Assembly: GCA_009783865.1 (NCBI GenBank)
Contig: WRCR01000310.1
Span: 1-5,219, forward strand
Direction of reading: 5' to 3'
DNA: 5,219 bases
Source: Planctomycetaceae bacterium
GTDB taxonomy: Bacteria; Planctomycetota; Planctomycetia; Pirellulales; Thermoguttaceae
The position numbers were made by a program, and so were the translations under genes. The notes below the pieces were generated by a model. That model ran no database searches. It was not told the origin of the DNA and was given only the letters and a program-made list of their open reading frames with translations. Of the stretch, positions 1 through 5,219 are shown in pieces (the first letter of the stretch is position 1; every line of letters begins with the position of its first letter).

Positions 1-63
1 AGGTAAAACAACGTTAAAATAGGTAGTCACTATGTGCAAAATGATACAATTTACAGAAGTGTT

Positions 64-92
64 TTGTTTTCAAGTAGTTACGTCAATAAAAT
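64..92 (+). promoter_or_regulatory. candidate sigma70-type promoter upstream of eno
   Basis: A TTGTTT box (64-69) and a TAAAAT box (87-92) are separated by 17 bases, the optimal spacing for a housekeeping sigma factor. Transcription would begin near 99 and give enolase a leader of about 155 nt. The surrounding 253 bases are AT-rich and hold no convincing gene. An extended -10-like TGATACAAT also occurs at 42-50 without a good -35. This is a match to consensus by eye in AT-rich DNA, so chance is a real alternative. Confidence 0.3.
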
Positions 93-135
93 TTTTTAAT
101 TTAGGGCTTGATGTTAGGTGGTTGTTGCCACTTGC

Positions 136-165
136 TTGGAAACTTGCAATCGGACGGGCTAATAG
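136..165 (+). promoter_or_regulatory. second candidate promoter upstream of eno
   Basis: TTGGAA (136-141) and TAATAG (160-165) lie 18 bases apart, which would place a start near 172 and give a leader of about 80 nt. The boxes are weaker than those of the candidate at 64-92. The two could act in tandem, which is common for highly expressed glycolytic genes, or only one may be real. Confidence 0.22.
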
Positions 166-253
166 AGTTGAGGGCTGTTATTTTTCCAAAAAGGCGGTAA
201 AATAAGACACGTTAATTTTATTTCACCCCATTTCGCAAATAAGGAAAATAACA

Positions 254-1564
254 ATGAGCAGTACGATTATTGATGTCCGCGGTCGGCAGATTCTTGACAG
301 CCGCGGCAATCCTACAGTTGAAGTCGATGTTACCCTCGAAGATGGTTCTTTCGGCAGAGCCGCCGTTCCAAGCGGGGCTTCCACCGGTGAACGCGAAGCA
401 ATCGAACTCCGCGACGGCGATAAAGGCAATTATTGCGGCAAAAGCGTCAACAAAGCAGTTGCCAACGTCAACGAAATTATCGCCGACGAACTCATCGGCT
501 ATGATGCCCTCGACCAATTCGCCGTTGACTCACTTATGCTGGAACTCGACGGCACAGAAAATAAGAGCAAGCTCGGCGCAAATGCAATACTCGGCGTTTC
601 ACTCGCCGTTGCAAAAGCCGCCGCCGCTTGCACCAGTCAGCCGCTTTACCGCTATCTCGGCGGAATCGGCGCAAGAATCATTCCTGCCCCGATGATGAAC
701 GTCATCAACGGCGGTGCGCACGCCGACAATGACGTGGATATGCAGGAGTTTATGATTTTTCCGCTCGGCTTTGATTCATTCAAGGAAGCAATCCGTGCCG
801 GATGTGAAACATTTCACGCTCTCAAAAATGTTTTGAAGAAAAGAGGTTATTCCACCAATGTCGGTGATGAAGGCGGGTTTGCTCCCGAGTTGAAGAGCAA
901 CGAAGAGGCACTCGAAGTCATCATCGAAGCAATCAAGAACGCCGGTTATGAACCCGGTAAGCAAATCTATATCGCTATGGACTGCGCTTCGTCCGAGTAT
1001 TACAATCGGGAGAAGAATGTCTACACTCTTGGCGGAAAAAAGAACCCTGCCGATGGAAAGGATTACACCAGTGAACAGATAGCCGGCTTGCTTGCGGGCT
1101 GGTGCGGCAAATATCCGATTGTTTCGATTGAAGACGGTCTCGACCAAAACGATTGGGACGGTTGGAAATTTCTCACGAAGAAAATCGGCGATAAAGTTCA
1201 ACTCGTCGGCGATGACCTTTTCGTGACCAACGTCAAGTGCTTGCAGCAAGGTATCGACAACGGAATTGCCAACTCGATTCTCATCAAGGTTAATCAAATC
1301 GGTTCACTGACGGAAACGATTGATGCGATTCGGCTTGCGCACAGCAATGGTTATACTTCGATTTCGTCTCACCGCTCCGGTGAAACGGAAGATGCGACCA
1401 TTGCCGACCTCGCTGTTGCTCTCGGAACTGGGCAAATCAAGACGGGTTCTGCTTCCCGAACTGACCGGATGGCGAAGTACAATCAGTTGCTTCGGATTGA
1501 AGAAGAACTCGGCGGCGGCGCGATTTACGGCGGTCCGCTTTTCCCCAAATTAAGAGGTCGCTAA
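254..1564 (+). CDS. eno: enolase (phosphopyruvate hydratase)
   Basis: Enolase interconverts 2-phosphoglycerate and phosphoenolpyruvate in glycolysis and gluconeogenesis. It is a cytosolic, Mg-dependent enzyme. The 436-residue product is full length for bacterial enolases (about 420-435). Recognisable elements in order are the N-terminal start with DSRGNPTVE (15-23), the mobile SGASTGE loop (40-46), the substrate-binding His156 in GGAHADN, and Glu206 in DEGGFAP. The Mg ligands are Asp243, Glu293 (SIEDGL) and Asp320 (VGDD). Then come the catalytic Lys345 in the signature around IKVNQIGS, and SHRSGETED (372-380). The start at ATG 254 is supported by AAGGA at 241-245, 8 bases upstream. The gene leads a co-directional set with nrnA and panD after a 42-bp gap that contains a hairpin. 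In many bacteria enolase also docks on RNase E or other degradosome proteins; nothing here shows that role. The family assignment is essentially certain. Confidence 0.98.
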   Translation: MSSTIIDVRGRQILDSRGNPTVEVDVTLEDGSFGRAAVPSGASTGEREAIELRDGDKGNYCGKSVNKAVANVNEIIADELIGYDALDQFAVDSLMLELDGTENKSKLGANAILGVSLAVAKAAAACTSQPLYRYLGGIGARIIPAPMMNVINGGAHADNDVDMQEFMIFPLGFDSFKEAIRAGCETFHALKNVLKKRGYSTNVGDEGGFAPELKSNEEALEVIIEAIKNAGYEPGKQIYIAMDCASSEYYNREKNVYTLGGKKNPADGKDYTSEQIAGLLAGWCGKYPIVSIEDGLDQNDWDGWKFLTKKIGDKVQLVGDDLFVTNVKCLQQGIDNGIANSILIKVNQIGSLTETIDAIRLAHSNGYTSISSHRSGETEDATIADLAVALGTGQIKTGSASRTDRMAKYNQLLRIEEELGGGAIYGGPLFPKLRGR

Positions 1565-1573
1565 ATACTATTA

Positions 1574-1595
1574 GCGTAGGATTTCAATCCTACGC
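1574..1595. repeat. perfect inverted repeat (hairpin) between eno and nrnA
   Basis: GCGTAGGAT and ATCCTACGC form a perfect 9-bp stem around a TTCA loop; a tenth T-A pair is possible if the loop closes to two bases. No T-run follows on the + strand, so it is not a standard intrinsic terminator. It ends 11 bases before the nrnA start codon and takes the place where a Shine-Dalgarno sequence would be. It could be an mRNA processing or stabilising hairpin, a translation-modulating structure, or one copy of a dispersed intergenic palindrome. One copy in one window cannot decide. Confidence 0.7.
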
Positions 1596-1606
1596 CATGT
1601 TAACTT

Positions 1607-2617
1607 ATGATAAACTGGCAGCGTTTCAAAGAGATTATTGATTCATCTTCTACGGTGGTGTTGACGGCGCACCTGCGTCCTGACGGCGACTGTCTCGGCA
1701 ACGAGATGGCGATGTACGCCGCGTTGACTTTCATCGGAAAGGAGGTGCGAATCGTTAATCCGCAAAGAACGCCGCCGAATTTGAGTTACATCGACCCTGC
1801 TAATAAAATTAAAGCGTTGGAGGATTTAACTGCGGAAGAACGGCAATGGATGGATACCGCTTCGCTTCACCTTGTTCTTGACACGATGTTTTGGGTGCAA
1901 CTCGGTCCAATGGCGGAGGTGTTCCGAAACAGCAATGCAAAGTGCAAAGCGGTTATTGACCATCATGAAAACGGCGATGACATCGGAGCGGAGGACTTCG
2001 TCAATTCTGATGCCGTTGCAAACGGTGTTCTTGTTTTTGAGGCAATCCGCGCTTTGGGAATTCCGTTCACGAAGGAAATTGCCGACCCTGTTTTTACGGC
2101 AATCGCAACGGATACTGGTTGGTTTCGTTTCGCGGGTGTGGATGGTGATACCTTCCGGATTGCGGCGGACTTGCTTGATGTCGGCGTTGTCCCCAGCGAG
2201 ATTTACCGCCTTAATTATGAACAGGAAAGTTTGGGGAAGGTTCGGCTGACCGGTCGGATTCTTTCCAATGTAGAAGTACATTTTGACAACAAGGTTTATT
2301 TCACATACGTTTTGCAGGACGATTTTGAGAAAGCGGGTGCGCTGCCTTCGGATACTGAAGACGTGATTAACACGTTGCTGCGGATTCAGGATTCCAAGAT
2401 GGCGGTGTTGATGTCCGAACTGAAGGACGGTACTTTCAAAATCAGTTTTCGGAGCAGATGTGAGGTCGATTGCAGCAAGTTAGCGCGGCAATTCAGCGGC
2501 GGCGGACATAAAGCGGCAGCCGGTGCTTCGTCTTCGGAATCGTTTGAAGAAACAAAAAAAAATCTGTTGGCGGCAATCGAAAAGGAACTTGAACAACTAT
2601 GCAGCGGATACTGCTAA
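1607..2617 (+). CDS. nrnA: DHH/DHHA1 phosphoesterase, NrnA-like oligoribonuclease / pAp phosphatase
   Basis: The 336-residue protein has the layout and length (about 310-340) of NrnA-type DHH phosphoesterases, Mn-dependent cytosolic enzymes. Family members degrade 2-5 nt RNAs, and many also dephosphorylate 3',5'-pAp to AMP; some hydrolyse pGpG or c-di-AMP products instead. The N-terminal DHH domain shows motif I AHLRPDGDCLGNE (21-33, with His22, Asp26 and Asp28 as metal ligands), Asp92 in LVLDT, the namesake Asp118-His119-His120, and Asp169 in IATDTGWF. The C-terminal DHHA1 domain carries the substrate-binding GGGHKAAAG at 298-306. All expected metal ligands are present, so the enzyme should be active. 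No Shine-Dalgarno is visible before ATG 1607, and the upstream hairpin lies directly in front. The only nearby upstream ATG (1597) is out of frame. The last 19 bases overlap panD, implying translational coupling. The family is firm; the exact substrate (nanoRNA, pAp or a cyclic dinucleotide product) is inferred. Confidence 0.93.
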   Translation: MINWQRFKEIIDSSSTVVLTAHLRPDGDCLGNEMAMYAALTFIGKEVRIVNPQRTPPNLSYIDPANKIKALEDLTAEERQWMDTASLHLVLDTMFWVQLGPMAEVFRNSNAKCKAVIDHHENGDDIGAEDFVNSDAVANGVLVFEAIRALGIPFTKEIADPVFTAIATDTGWFRFAGVDGDTFRIAADLLDVGVVPSEIYRLNYEQESLGKVRLTGRILSNVEVHFDNKVYFTYVLQDDFEKAGALPSDTEDVINTLLRIQDSKMAVLMSELKDGTFKISFRSRCEVDCSKLARQFSGGGHKAAAGASSSESFEETKKNLLAAIEKELEQLCSGYC

Positions 2618-2946
2618 AATCGAAGATACATCGTGCGGTCTTGACCGGCACGAACATCAACTACGAAGGGAGCATCACGATTGACCCGCTCCTTTTGGAA
2701 GCGGCGGATATTCTGCCGTTTGAGCAGGTTCACGTTTTGAATTTGAACAACGGAAGCCGGTTGATTACATATACGATTGAAGGCGAGCGCGGCAGCGGCA
2801 TCATGGAATTGAATGGACCGGCTGCGAGAGCGGGTATTGCCGGTGACATTATTGTCGTTCTAACTTATGTGAATGTTGACGAAAAAGAAATCGCCTACCA
2901 TTGTCCGAAAATTATTCTGGTTGATGAAAAGAATCGGTTGAAGTAA
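2599..2946 (+). CDS. panD: aspartate 1-decarboxylase precursor
   Basis: PanD is a pyruvoyl-dependent tetrameric enzyme that decarboxylates L-aspartate to beta-alanine, the precursor of pantothenate and CoA. The proenzyme cleaves itself between Gly24 and Ser25, visible here as YEGSITID, and Ser25 becomes the pyruvoyl group. Other conserved positions match the E. coli numbering: Lys9 and His11 in the KxH motif near the N-terminus, Arg54, Thr57, Tyr58, and the Asn72-Gly73 turn followed by Pro-Ala-Ala. At 115 residues it is within the family range, slightly shorter than the 126-residue E. coli enzyme because the C-terminal tail is shorter. The start is fixed by the position of KxH and GS; AAGGA lies at 2582-2586, about 12 bases upstream, inside the nrnA reading frame. 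The 19-nt overlap with nrnA suggests co-translation. No other pantothenate genes (panB, panC) are in view. No terminator hairpin with a T-run follows the stop. Confidence 0.97.
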   Translation: MQRILLKSKIHRAVLTGTNINYEGSITIDPLLLEAADILPFEQVHVLNLNNGSRLITYTIEGERGSGIMELNGPAARAGIAGDIIVVLTYVNVDEKEIAYHCPKIILVDEKNRLK

Positions 2947-2992
2947 TCAGTACCGCAAGCGCAGGCGACAAAGCGGACAGGTATTATTTTAT

Positions 2993-3169
2993 GTGACAAA
3001 CCCTTTCAAAACATGCGGTCAACACGAGCGACTGATGGCGCATTATCGTCAGGTTCCGCCGGGCGATTATGTGGAACTCGCCAAGTTGAAAACAGATACA
3101 AATCTGATACAGTCAAAGTTGGCAGGGTTCTGCACATGTACCCGTCGGAAACGGGTTGAAATCCATTGA
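2993..3169 (+). CDS. possible small protein of 58 residues, unknown function
   Basis: From GTG 2993 an open frame runs to TGA 3167-3169. GGACAGG at 2975-2981 lies 11 bases before the start and could serve as a ribosome binding site. An ATG at 3035 (MAHYRQVPPGDYVEL) is an alternative start. The first 35 residues have the composition of a soluble, folded protein, with CxxH (TCGQHE) near the start and a CxC (FCTCT) near the end, so a small metal-binding fold is conceivable. The C-terminal end is basic (TRRKR). I do not recognise the family. It could equally be the decayed remnant of a larger gene, since it sits in a low-density region beside IS debris. Confidence 0.3.
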   Translation: MTNPFKTCGQHERLMAHYRQVPPGDYVELAKLKTDTNLIQSKLAGFCTCTRRKRVEIH

Positions 3170-3193
3170 ATTTGAAGATTCTCAAAGTATAAT
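3166..3193 (+). promoter_or_regulatory. strong sigma70-like promoter, apparently orphan
   Basis: TTGAAT (3166-3171) and a perfect TATAAT (3188-3193) are spaced by 16 bases, the best promoter match in the window. Transcription would start near 3200 and run rightward, antisense through the tRNA-Pro gene toward the transposase remnant. No intact + strand gene follows. It may be a leftover promoter, the start of a small RNA, or chance. Confidence 0.35.
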
Positions 3194-3274
3194 AGAACCG
3201 GCGATAAGTCCTTGCAGTGCAATAGCTTGCAAATATATTCCGCTTGCTGTAGATGCACATATACTGTGTAAATA

Positions 3275-3350
3275 TCGGGGCGAGAGGATTTGAACCTCCG
3301 ACCTTTTGACCCCCAGTCAAACGCGCTAAACCAGGCTGCGCCACGCCCCG
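3275..3350 (-). tRNA. tRNA-Pro (anticodon GGG)
   Basis: Read on the - strand, the 76 bases fold as a complete cloverleaf. A 7-bp acceptor stem (CGGGGCG with CGCCCCG) ends in discriminator A. The D-stem is GCGC/GCGC with loop AGCCTGGTTTA, and the anticodon stem TTTGA/TCAAA carries the loop CTGGGGG. The variable loop is 5 nt, and the T-arm GGAGG-TTCAAAT-CCTCT closes with one G-T pair. The anticodon GGG reads proline codons CCC and CCU. The T-arm and D-arm closely resemble known bacterial tRNA-Pro genes. No CCA is encoded: TAT follows the discriminator, so CCA must be added by the nucleotidyltransferase. It is a lone tRNA gene on the opposite strand to eno-nrnA-panD. Confidence 0.96.
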
Positions 3351-3368
3351 ATAAAATCTCACCACGCA

Positions 3369-3398
3369 GTATTATTCCATTTTTTCGGCATTTTGCAA
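3369..3398 (-). promoter_or_regulatory. candidate promoter for tRNA-Pro
   Basis: On the - strand, TTGCAA (3398-3393) and TAATAC (3374-3369) are separated by 18 bases. The predicted start near 3362 would leave about 12 bases before the mature tRNA 5' end, a usual length for a tRNA leader trimmed by RNase P. Position and consensus both fit, but the match was judged by eye. Confidence 0.45.
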
Positions 3399-3509
3399 GC
3401 CCCCGCTGTCCGACACCGCATTCCACACTATGTACGCGGACGAGTTATCCAAATATAAGGTTCTGCTCCAACCGCAATAAGCCGACACGGTAACGTTATA
3501 AATCTTCCC

Positions 3510-3884
3510 GAAATCGGAAAAACAAAAAGAAAAGGAATATACCATTCCGACCGTCTTAAGGTCGTCACAGTGAAGCATAATAAAATAAAAAACACCGGTA
3601 TAACAAGGCGTTTGTCGCTGTGTTCTACGTTGGACAATCCAGAAGGACAGAAGTTAATGGAGGATATACCGGAGGCGATTTGCAACGAAAAGCCGCTGCT
3701 TATGAACAAGGCGTATGAAGACAATGCTTGCCGCAAAAAGACGAGAAAATTGAAAATGAAACCGGTAGTTCCGCCGAAGAGCTATCGTAAGAAACCGTGG
3801 AGATATAACAAGAAGTTGTACAAAAGCCGGAACACGGTAGAGCACTACTTCCGTAATGCCGAAATGTTTTTCTTGCAGTTCTGA
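3510..3884 (+). pseudogene. decayed IS5-family DDE transposase fragment (C-terminal half)
   Basis: An open frame, usable from GTG 3570 (104 residues) but open further upstream, resembles the C-terminal half of IS5-type transposases. Hallmarks, numbered from GTG 3570, are DNPEGQKLMEDI (22-33; family-like D-APEGRKLLE), LLMNKAYEDN (43-52), PVVPPKSYRKKPW (65-77) and LYKSRNTVEHYFR (83-95). Similarity to the family seems to continue upstream of the GTG to roughly 3510 (IGKTKRKG and LKVVTV). The N-terminal half with the first catalytic Asp is absent. The second catalytic Asp, normally D in the MDKAYE motif, is Asn46, while the third acid, Glu91, remains. The region that normally follows the YFR motif is also missing; the frame stops 9 residues later, within the convergent GTPase gene. 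The product could not transpose. No terminal inverted repeats were found. Family assignment is from recalled motif patterns, not from an alignment. Confidence 0.75.
3518..3548 (-). terminator. weak candidate intrinsic terminator on the - strand
   Basis: On the - strand, a short hairpin GGAAT-GGTAT-ATTCC (3548-3534) is followed at once by a T-rich tract of 16 bases with 14 T (3533-3518). A second small hairpin, CGACC/GGTCG (3548-3564), lies just before it. It sits downstream of the GTPase gene, where a terminator would be useful, and upstream of the tRNA promoter. The stem is only 5 bp with three A-T pairs, so efficiency is doubtful. Confidence 0.28.
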
Positions 3885-5219
3885 AATGCTTCGCTGTTCA
3901 CAATTTCCGTTCCATTCTTCAGGCGATTGTTAACGTCATCCCAGATTTCCTTATTGAATTCTGCACAGAACCGCTGACATCTCTGCGTGACAAAATCCTT
4001 TTGAATCTTTCTGAATAACTTCGCAATACCTCCGGCAATTCCTTCCGAACCTGCGGCAAGCAGCGTTTCACCGCCGTAAGTCGTTATAACGCCTCCCGCT
4101 ATCATGGAACCGAAAACAGGAAGTCCAACAACCGCAGAACCGCCCAATACTAAAACGCCCGTAAGCAAAGGATGCGCCGCCGACATAACATTGTCAATTC
4201 TCCGCAGCCATACATCCGTTTGCGGGTTTTCGGACTTCCAATCGTCCAGCCGTTTCCGCAGCAGCACTCGGAAGTCATCATTGACCGGTTCCAGCGAAGA
4301 CAATACCTTGTGGGCTGTCTCCAAAATTGCGACACGATGTTCGCCGGTCAACAATTTCGAAAGTTCCCGCTTCAAAACGGGATTGTACGATGCCGCCAAG
4401 CGTTCCAGTTTTTGAAACATATTTTCGCAGAGTTCAACTGCTGCCTCACGTTCAATTTTCTCGAAGTCCGTAAAAGAAACGGGGGAAACCGGTTTGCGTC
4501 CAAGATATTCTGTCGAGATATAACCGCCCACTTTTTTTATCGGAAAAAGCAGTATTTGCCCTGATTTTCTATAAAACGAATTGAGTGTTTTTGACCAATC
4601 GGGTCTGCTCTCAGACCACCAGAGACGAATTTCTTCCGCCAGTATGGAAGACGGCAGAAAAGCCCATTCGACGGTTGTTTCACCGTTATGTTTCAGCGTT
4701 TCCTGCGCCTCAGCAAACTGTTTCGCAGCGGTCTCAATGCGGGCAAGGTATGCCGATATTCCAGCGGACTGGTCATTCAGGACATCCAGCGCGCCGAGCA
4801 GTGTTTGCGTTTTAATATCGTTAAACTTTAACTCGCTTAAGAATGTGTTAAAGTTGACTTGTCCGATTAACGTAGCGGTCTGCTTATCGTCTTGTATCAA
4901 TACTTCATGAAACGGCAGCGTCAGATTTTCCGCTTGTGTTCTGCTGTGCGGCACTGCCAGAATACAAAGCGGCTGCACTTTCGTTTCCGTAATGAACTGT
5001 TCAATCCAGCGGGGAATATGCTGCACGTCTTCGTCAAGGTCCAGCATATTAAACAGAACGATGACGGGCTTTTTTGCCGCAGCGGCTTCGCGGTAAAACC
5101 GGCGGACGGCTGCATCGTTGTATTTTTCCTGCGTCAAAACGGCAACGATAACATCGGCGGCGGTGCGGATTTTCTCTGCCCGCTTCCAATTCATCTTGGC
5201 AGCGGAATCAATGTCCGGC
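3845..5219 (-). CDS. large GTPase-like protein, C-terminal part (5' end outside window)
   Basis: The frame is open to the right edge, so the ATG at 5194 is probably internal. The residues just before it read PDIDSAAK, which fits the end of a G3-type motif (DTPDxDS) seen in some bacterial TRAFAC GTPases. The G1 and G2 motifs would then lie beyond 5219. After it come ADVIVAVLTQEKY (numbered from 5194: 13-25) and a G4-like VIVLFNMLDLDED (44-56), where the usual Lys of NKxD is Met50 while Asn49 and Asp52 are kept. A long, mostly helical, charged middle region follows (about 90-340). A Gly/Ala-rich hydrophobic segment (341-394) may insert in or lie on a membrane, as in dynamin-like or DUF697-type GTPases. 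An amphipathic tail (395-449) ends the protein. The stop codon (3847-3845) lies inside transposase-derived sequence, so the last residues may not be native. The exact subfamily and cellular role are unknown. A GTPase is likely but rests on two motifs. Confidence 0.7.
   Translation of the reverse strand, partial: PDIDSAAKMNWKRAEKIRTAADVIVAVLTQEKYNDAAVRRFYREAAAAKKPVIVLFNMLDLDEDVQHIPRWIEQFITETKVQPLCILAVPHSRTQAENLTLPFHEVLIQDDKQTATLIGQVNFNTFLSELKFNDIKTQTLLGALDVLNDQSAGISAYLARIETAAKQFAEAQETLKHNGETTVEWAFLPSSILAEEIRLWWSESRPDWSKTLNSFYRKSGQILLFPIKKVGGYISTEYLGRKPVSPVSFTDFEKIEREAAVELCENMFQKLERLAASYNPVLKRELSKLLTGEHRVAILETAHKVLSSLEPVNDDFRVLLRKRLDDWKSENPQTDVWLRRIDNVMSAAHPLLTGVLVLGGSAVVGLPVFGSMIAGGVITTYGGETLLAAGSEGIAGGIAKLFRKIQKDFVTQRCQRFCAEFNKEIWDDVNNRLKNGTEIVNSEAFQNCKKNISALRK

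Larger units (their letters stand above)
2947..3274. other. 328-bp stretch without a confidently identified gene
   Basis: Between panD and the tRNA gene I find no recognisable protein family. It holds a possible small GTG-start ORF (2993-3169), a good + strand promoter match (3166-3193) and a weak hairpin, TGCAA/TTGCA (3218-3231), downstream of the tRNA on its transcribed strand but lacking a T-run. The right part, from about 3175, is AT-rich and appears non-coding. Confidence 0.5.

Noticed and set aside
121..150. Possible stem-loops in the eno leader (GTGG/CCAC and TTGC/GCAA)
   Set aside because: Stems of only 4 bp, not enough to propose a riboswitch or attenuator.
776..1297. 173-codon ORF antisense to eno
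   Set aside because: It lies wholly inside the conserved enolase gene on the opposite strand and has no recognisable domain; it is a shadow of codon bias.
1574..1600. Hairpin after eno as an intrinsic terminator
   Set aside because: The stem is good but it is followed by CCATGTTAAC rather than a T-run, and the next co-directional gene starts 11 bases later.
1826..2281. 151-codon ORF antisense to nrnA
   Set aside because: It lies inside the intact DHH phosphoesterase gene and shows no domain of its own.
3006..3426. Two overlapping - strand ORFs of 119 codons each across the tRNA region
   Set aside because: Both read through the tRNA-Pro gene; the peptide GVAQPGLAR is a common artefact of translating a tRNA. 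No family is recognisable outside it.
3430..3480. 17-codon + strand frame starting MYADELSKYK
   Set aside because: It is very short, lacks a ribosome binding site and is unsupported; it could be a gene remnant but cannot be told from chance.
3372..3736. - strand ORFs of 68 and 102 codons beyond the tRNA promoter
   Set aside because: They overlap the tRNA promoter, the T-rich tract and the transposase fragment on the other strand. No family features or good start context are visible.
4104..4910. Several + strand ORFs of 76-130 codons opposite the GTPase gene
   Set aside because: They are shadows of the long - strand frame, which has coherent GTPase-like motifs; the + strand peptides do not.
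1..5219. CRISPR array, toxin-antitoxin pair or phage defence cassette
   Set aside because: No regularly spaced repeats were seen, and no gene pair or defence domain could be recognised; the only hypothetical ORF is single and weak.

Overview
The window looks like ordinary bacterial chromosome with moderate GC content. It carries a compact block of conserved housekeeping genes on the + strand, followed by a more eroded accessory stretch. The organism cannot be fixed from the sequence alone. The style of the GTPase gene at the right edge, weak Shine-Dalgarno use at one start, and a tRNA gene without encoded CCA would fit the Planctomycetota/Verrucomicrobiota (PVC) neighbourhood. That placement is a low-confidence inference.

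Left block (1-2946, + strand): an AT-rich leader with candidate promoters precedes enolase (eno). A 42-bp spacer holding a perfect 9-bp hairpin separates it from a DHH/DHHA1 phosphoesterase of the NrnA type (nano-RNase/pAp phosphatase). That gene overlaps aspartate 1-decarboxylase (panD) by 19 nt. All three genes appear intact, with key catalytic residues present. Together they cover glycolysis, turnover of very short RNAs or pAp, and beta-alanine supply for pantothenate and CoA. The last two genes are tightly coupled, and their products can be linked through CoA: pAp is the by-product of carrier-protein phosphopantetheinylation.

Middle (2947-3509): no confidently assigned protein gene. It contains a possible 58-codon GTG-start ORF, a well-formed but apparently orphan + strand promoter, and a tRNA-Pro(GGG) gene on the - strand with its own plausible promoter.

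Right block (3510-5219): a decayed fragment of an IS5-type DDE transposase on the + strand runs tail-to-tail into, and overlaps, a - strand gene. That gene is cut by the window edge and encodes the C-terminal part of a large GTPase-like protein with a G4 motif and a Gly-rich hydrophobic segment. The stop codon of the GTPase gene lies inside transposase-derived sequence, so its present C-terminus was probably set by the insertion event. I see no clear evidence of a new multi-gene system. The most notable points are the IS/GTPase junction, the eno-nrnA hairpin and the unassigned small ORF.
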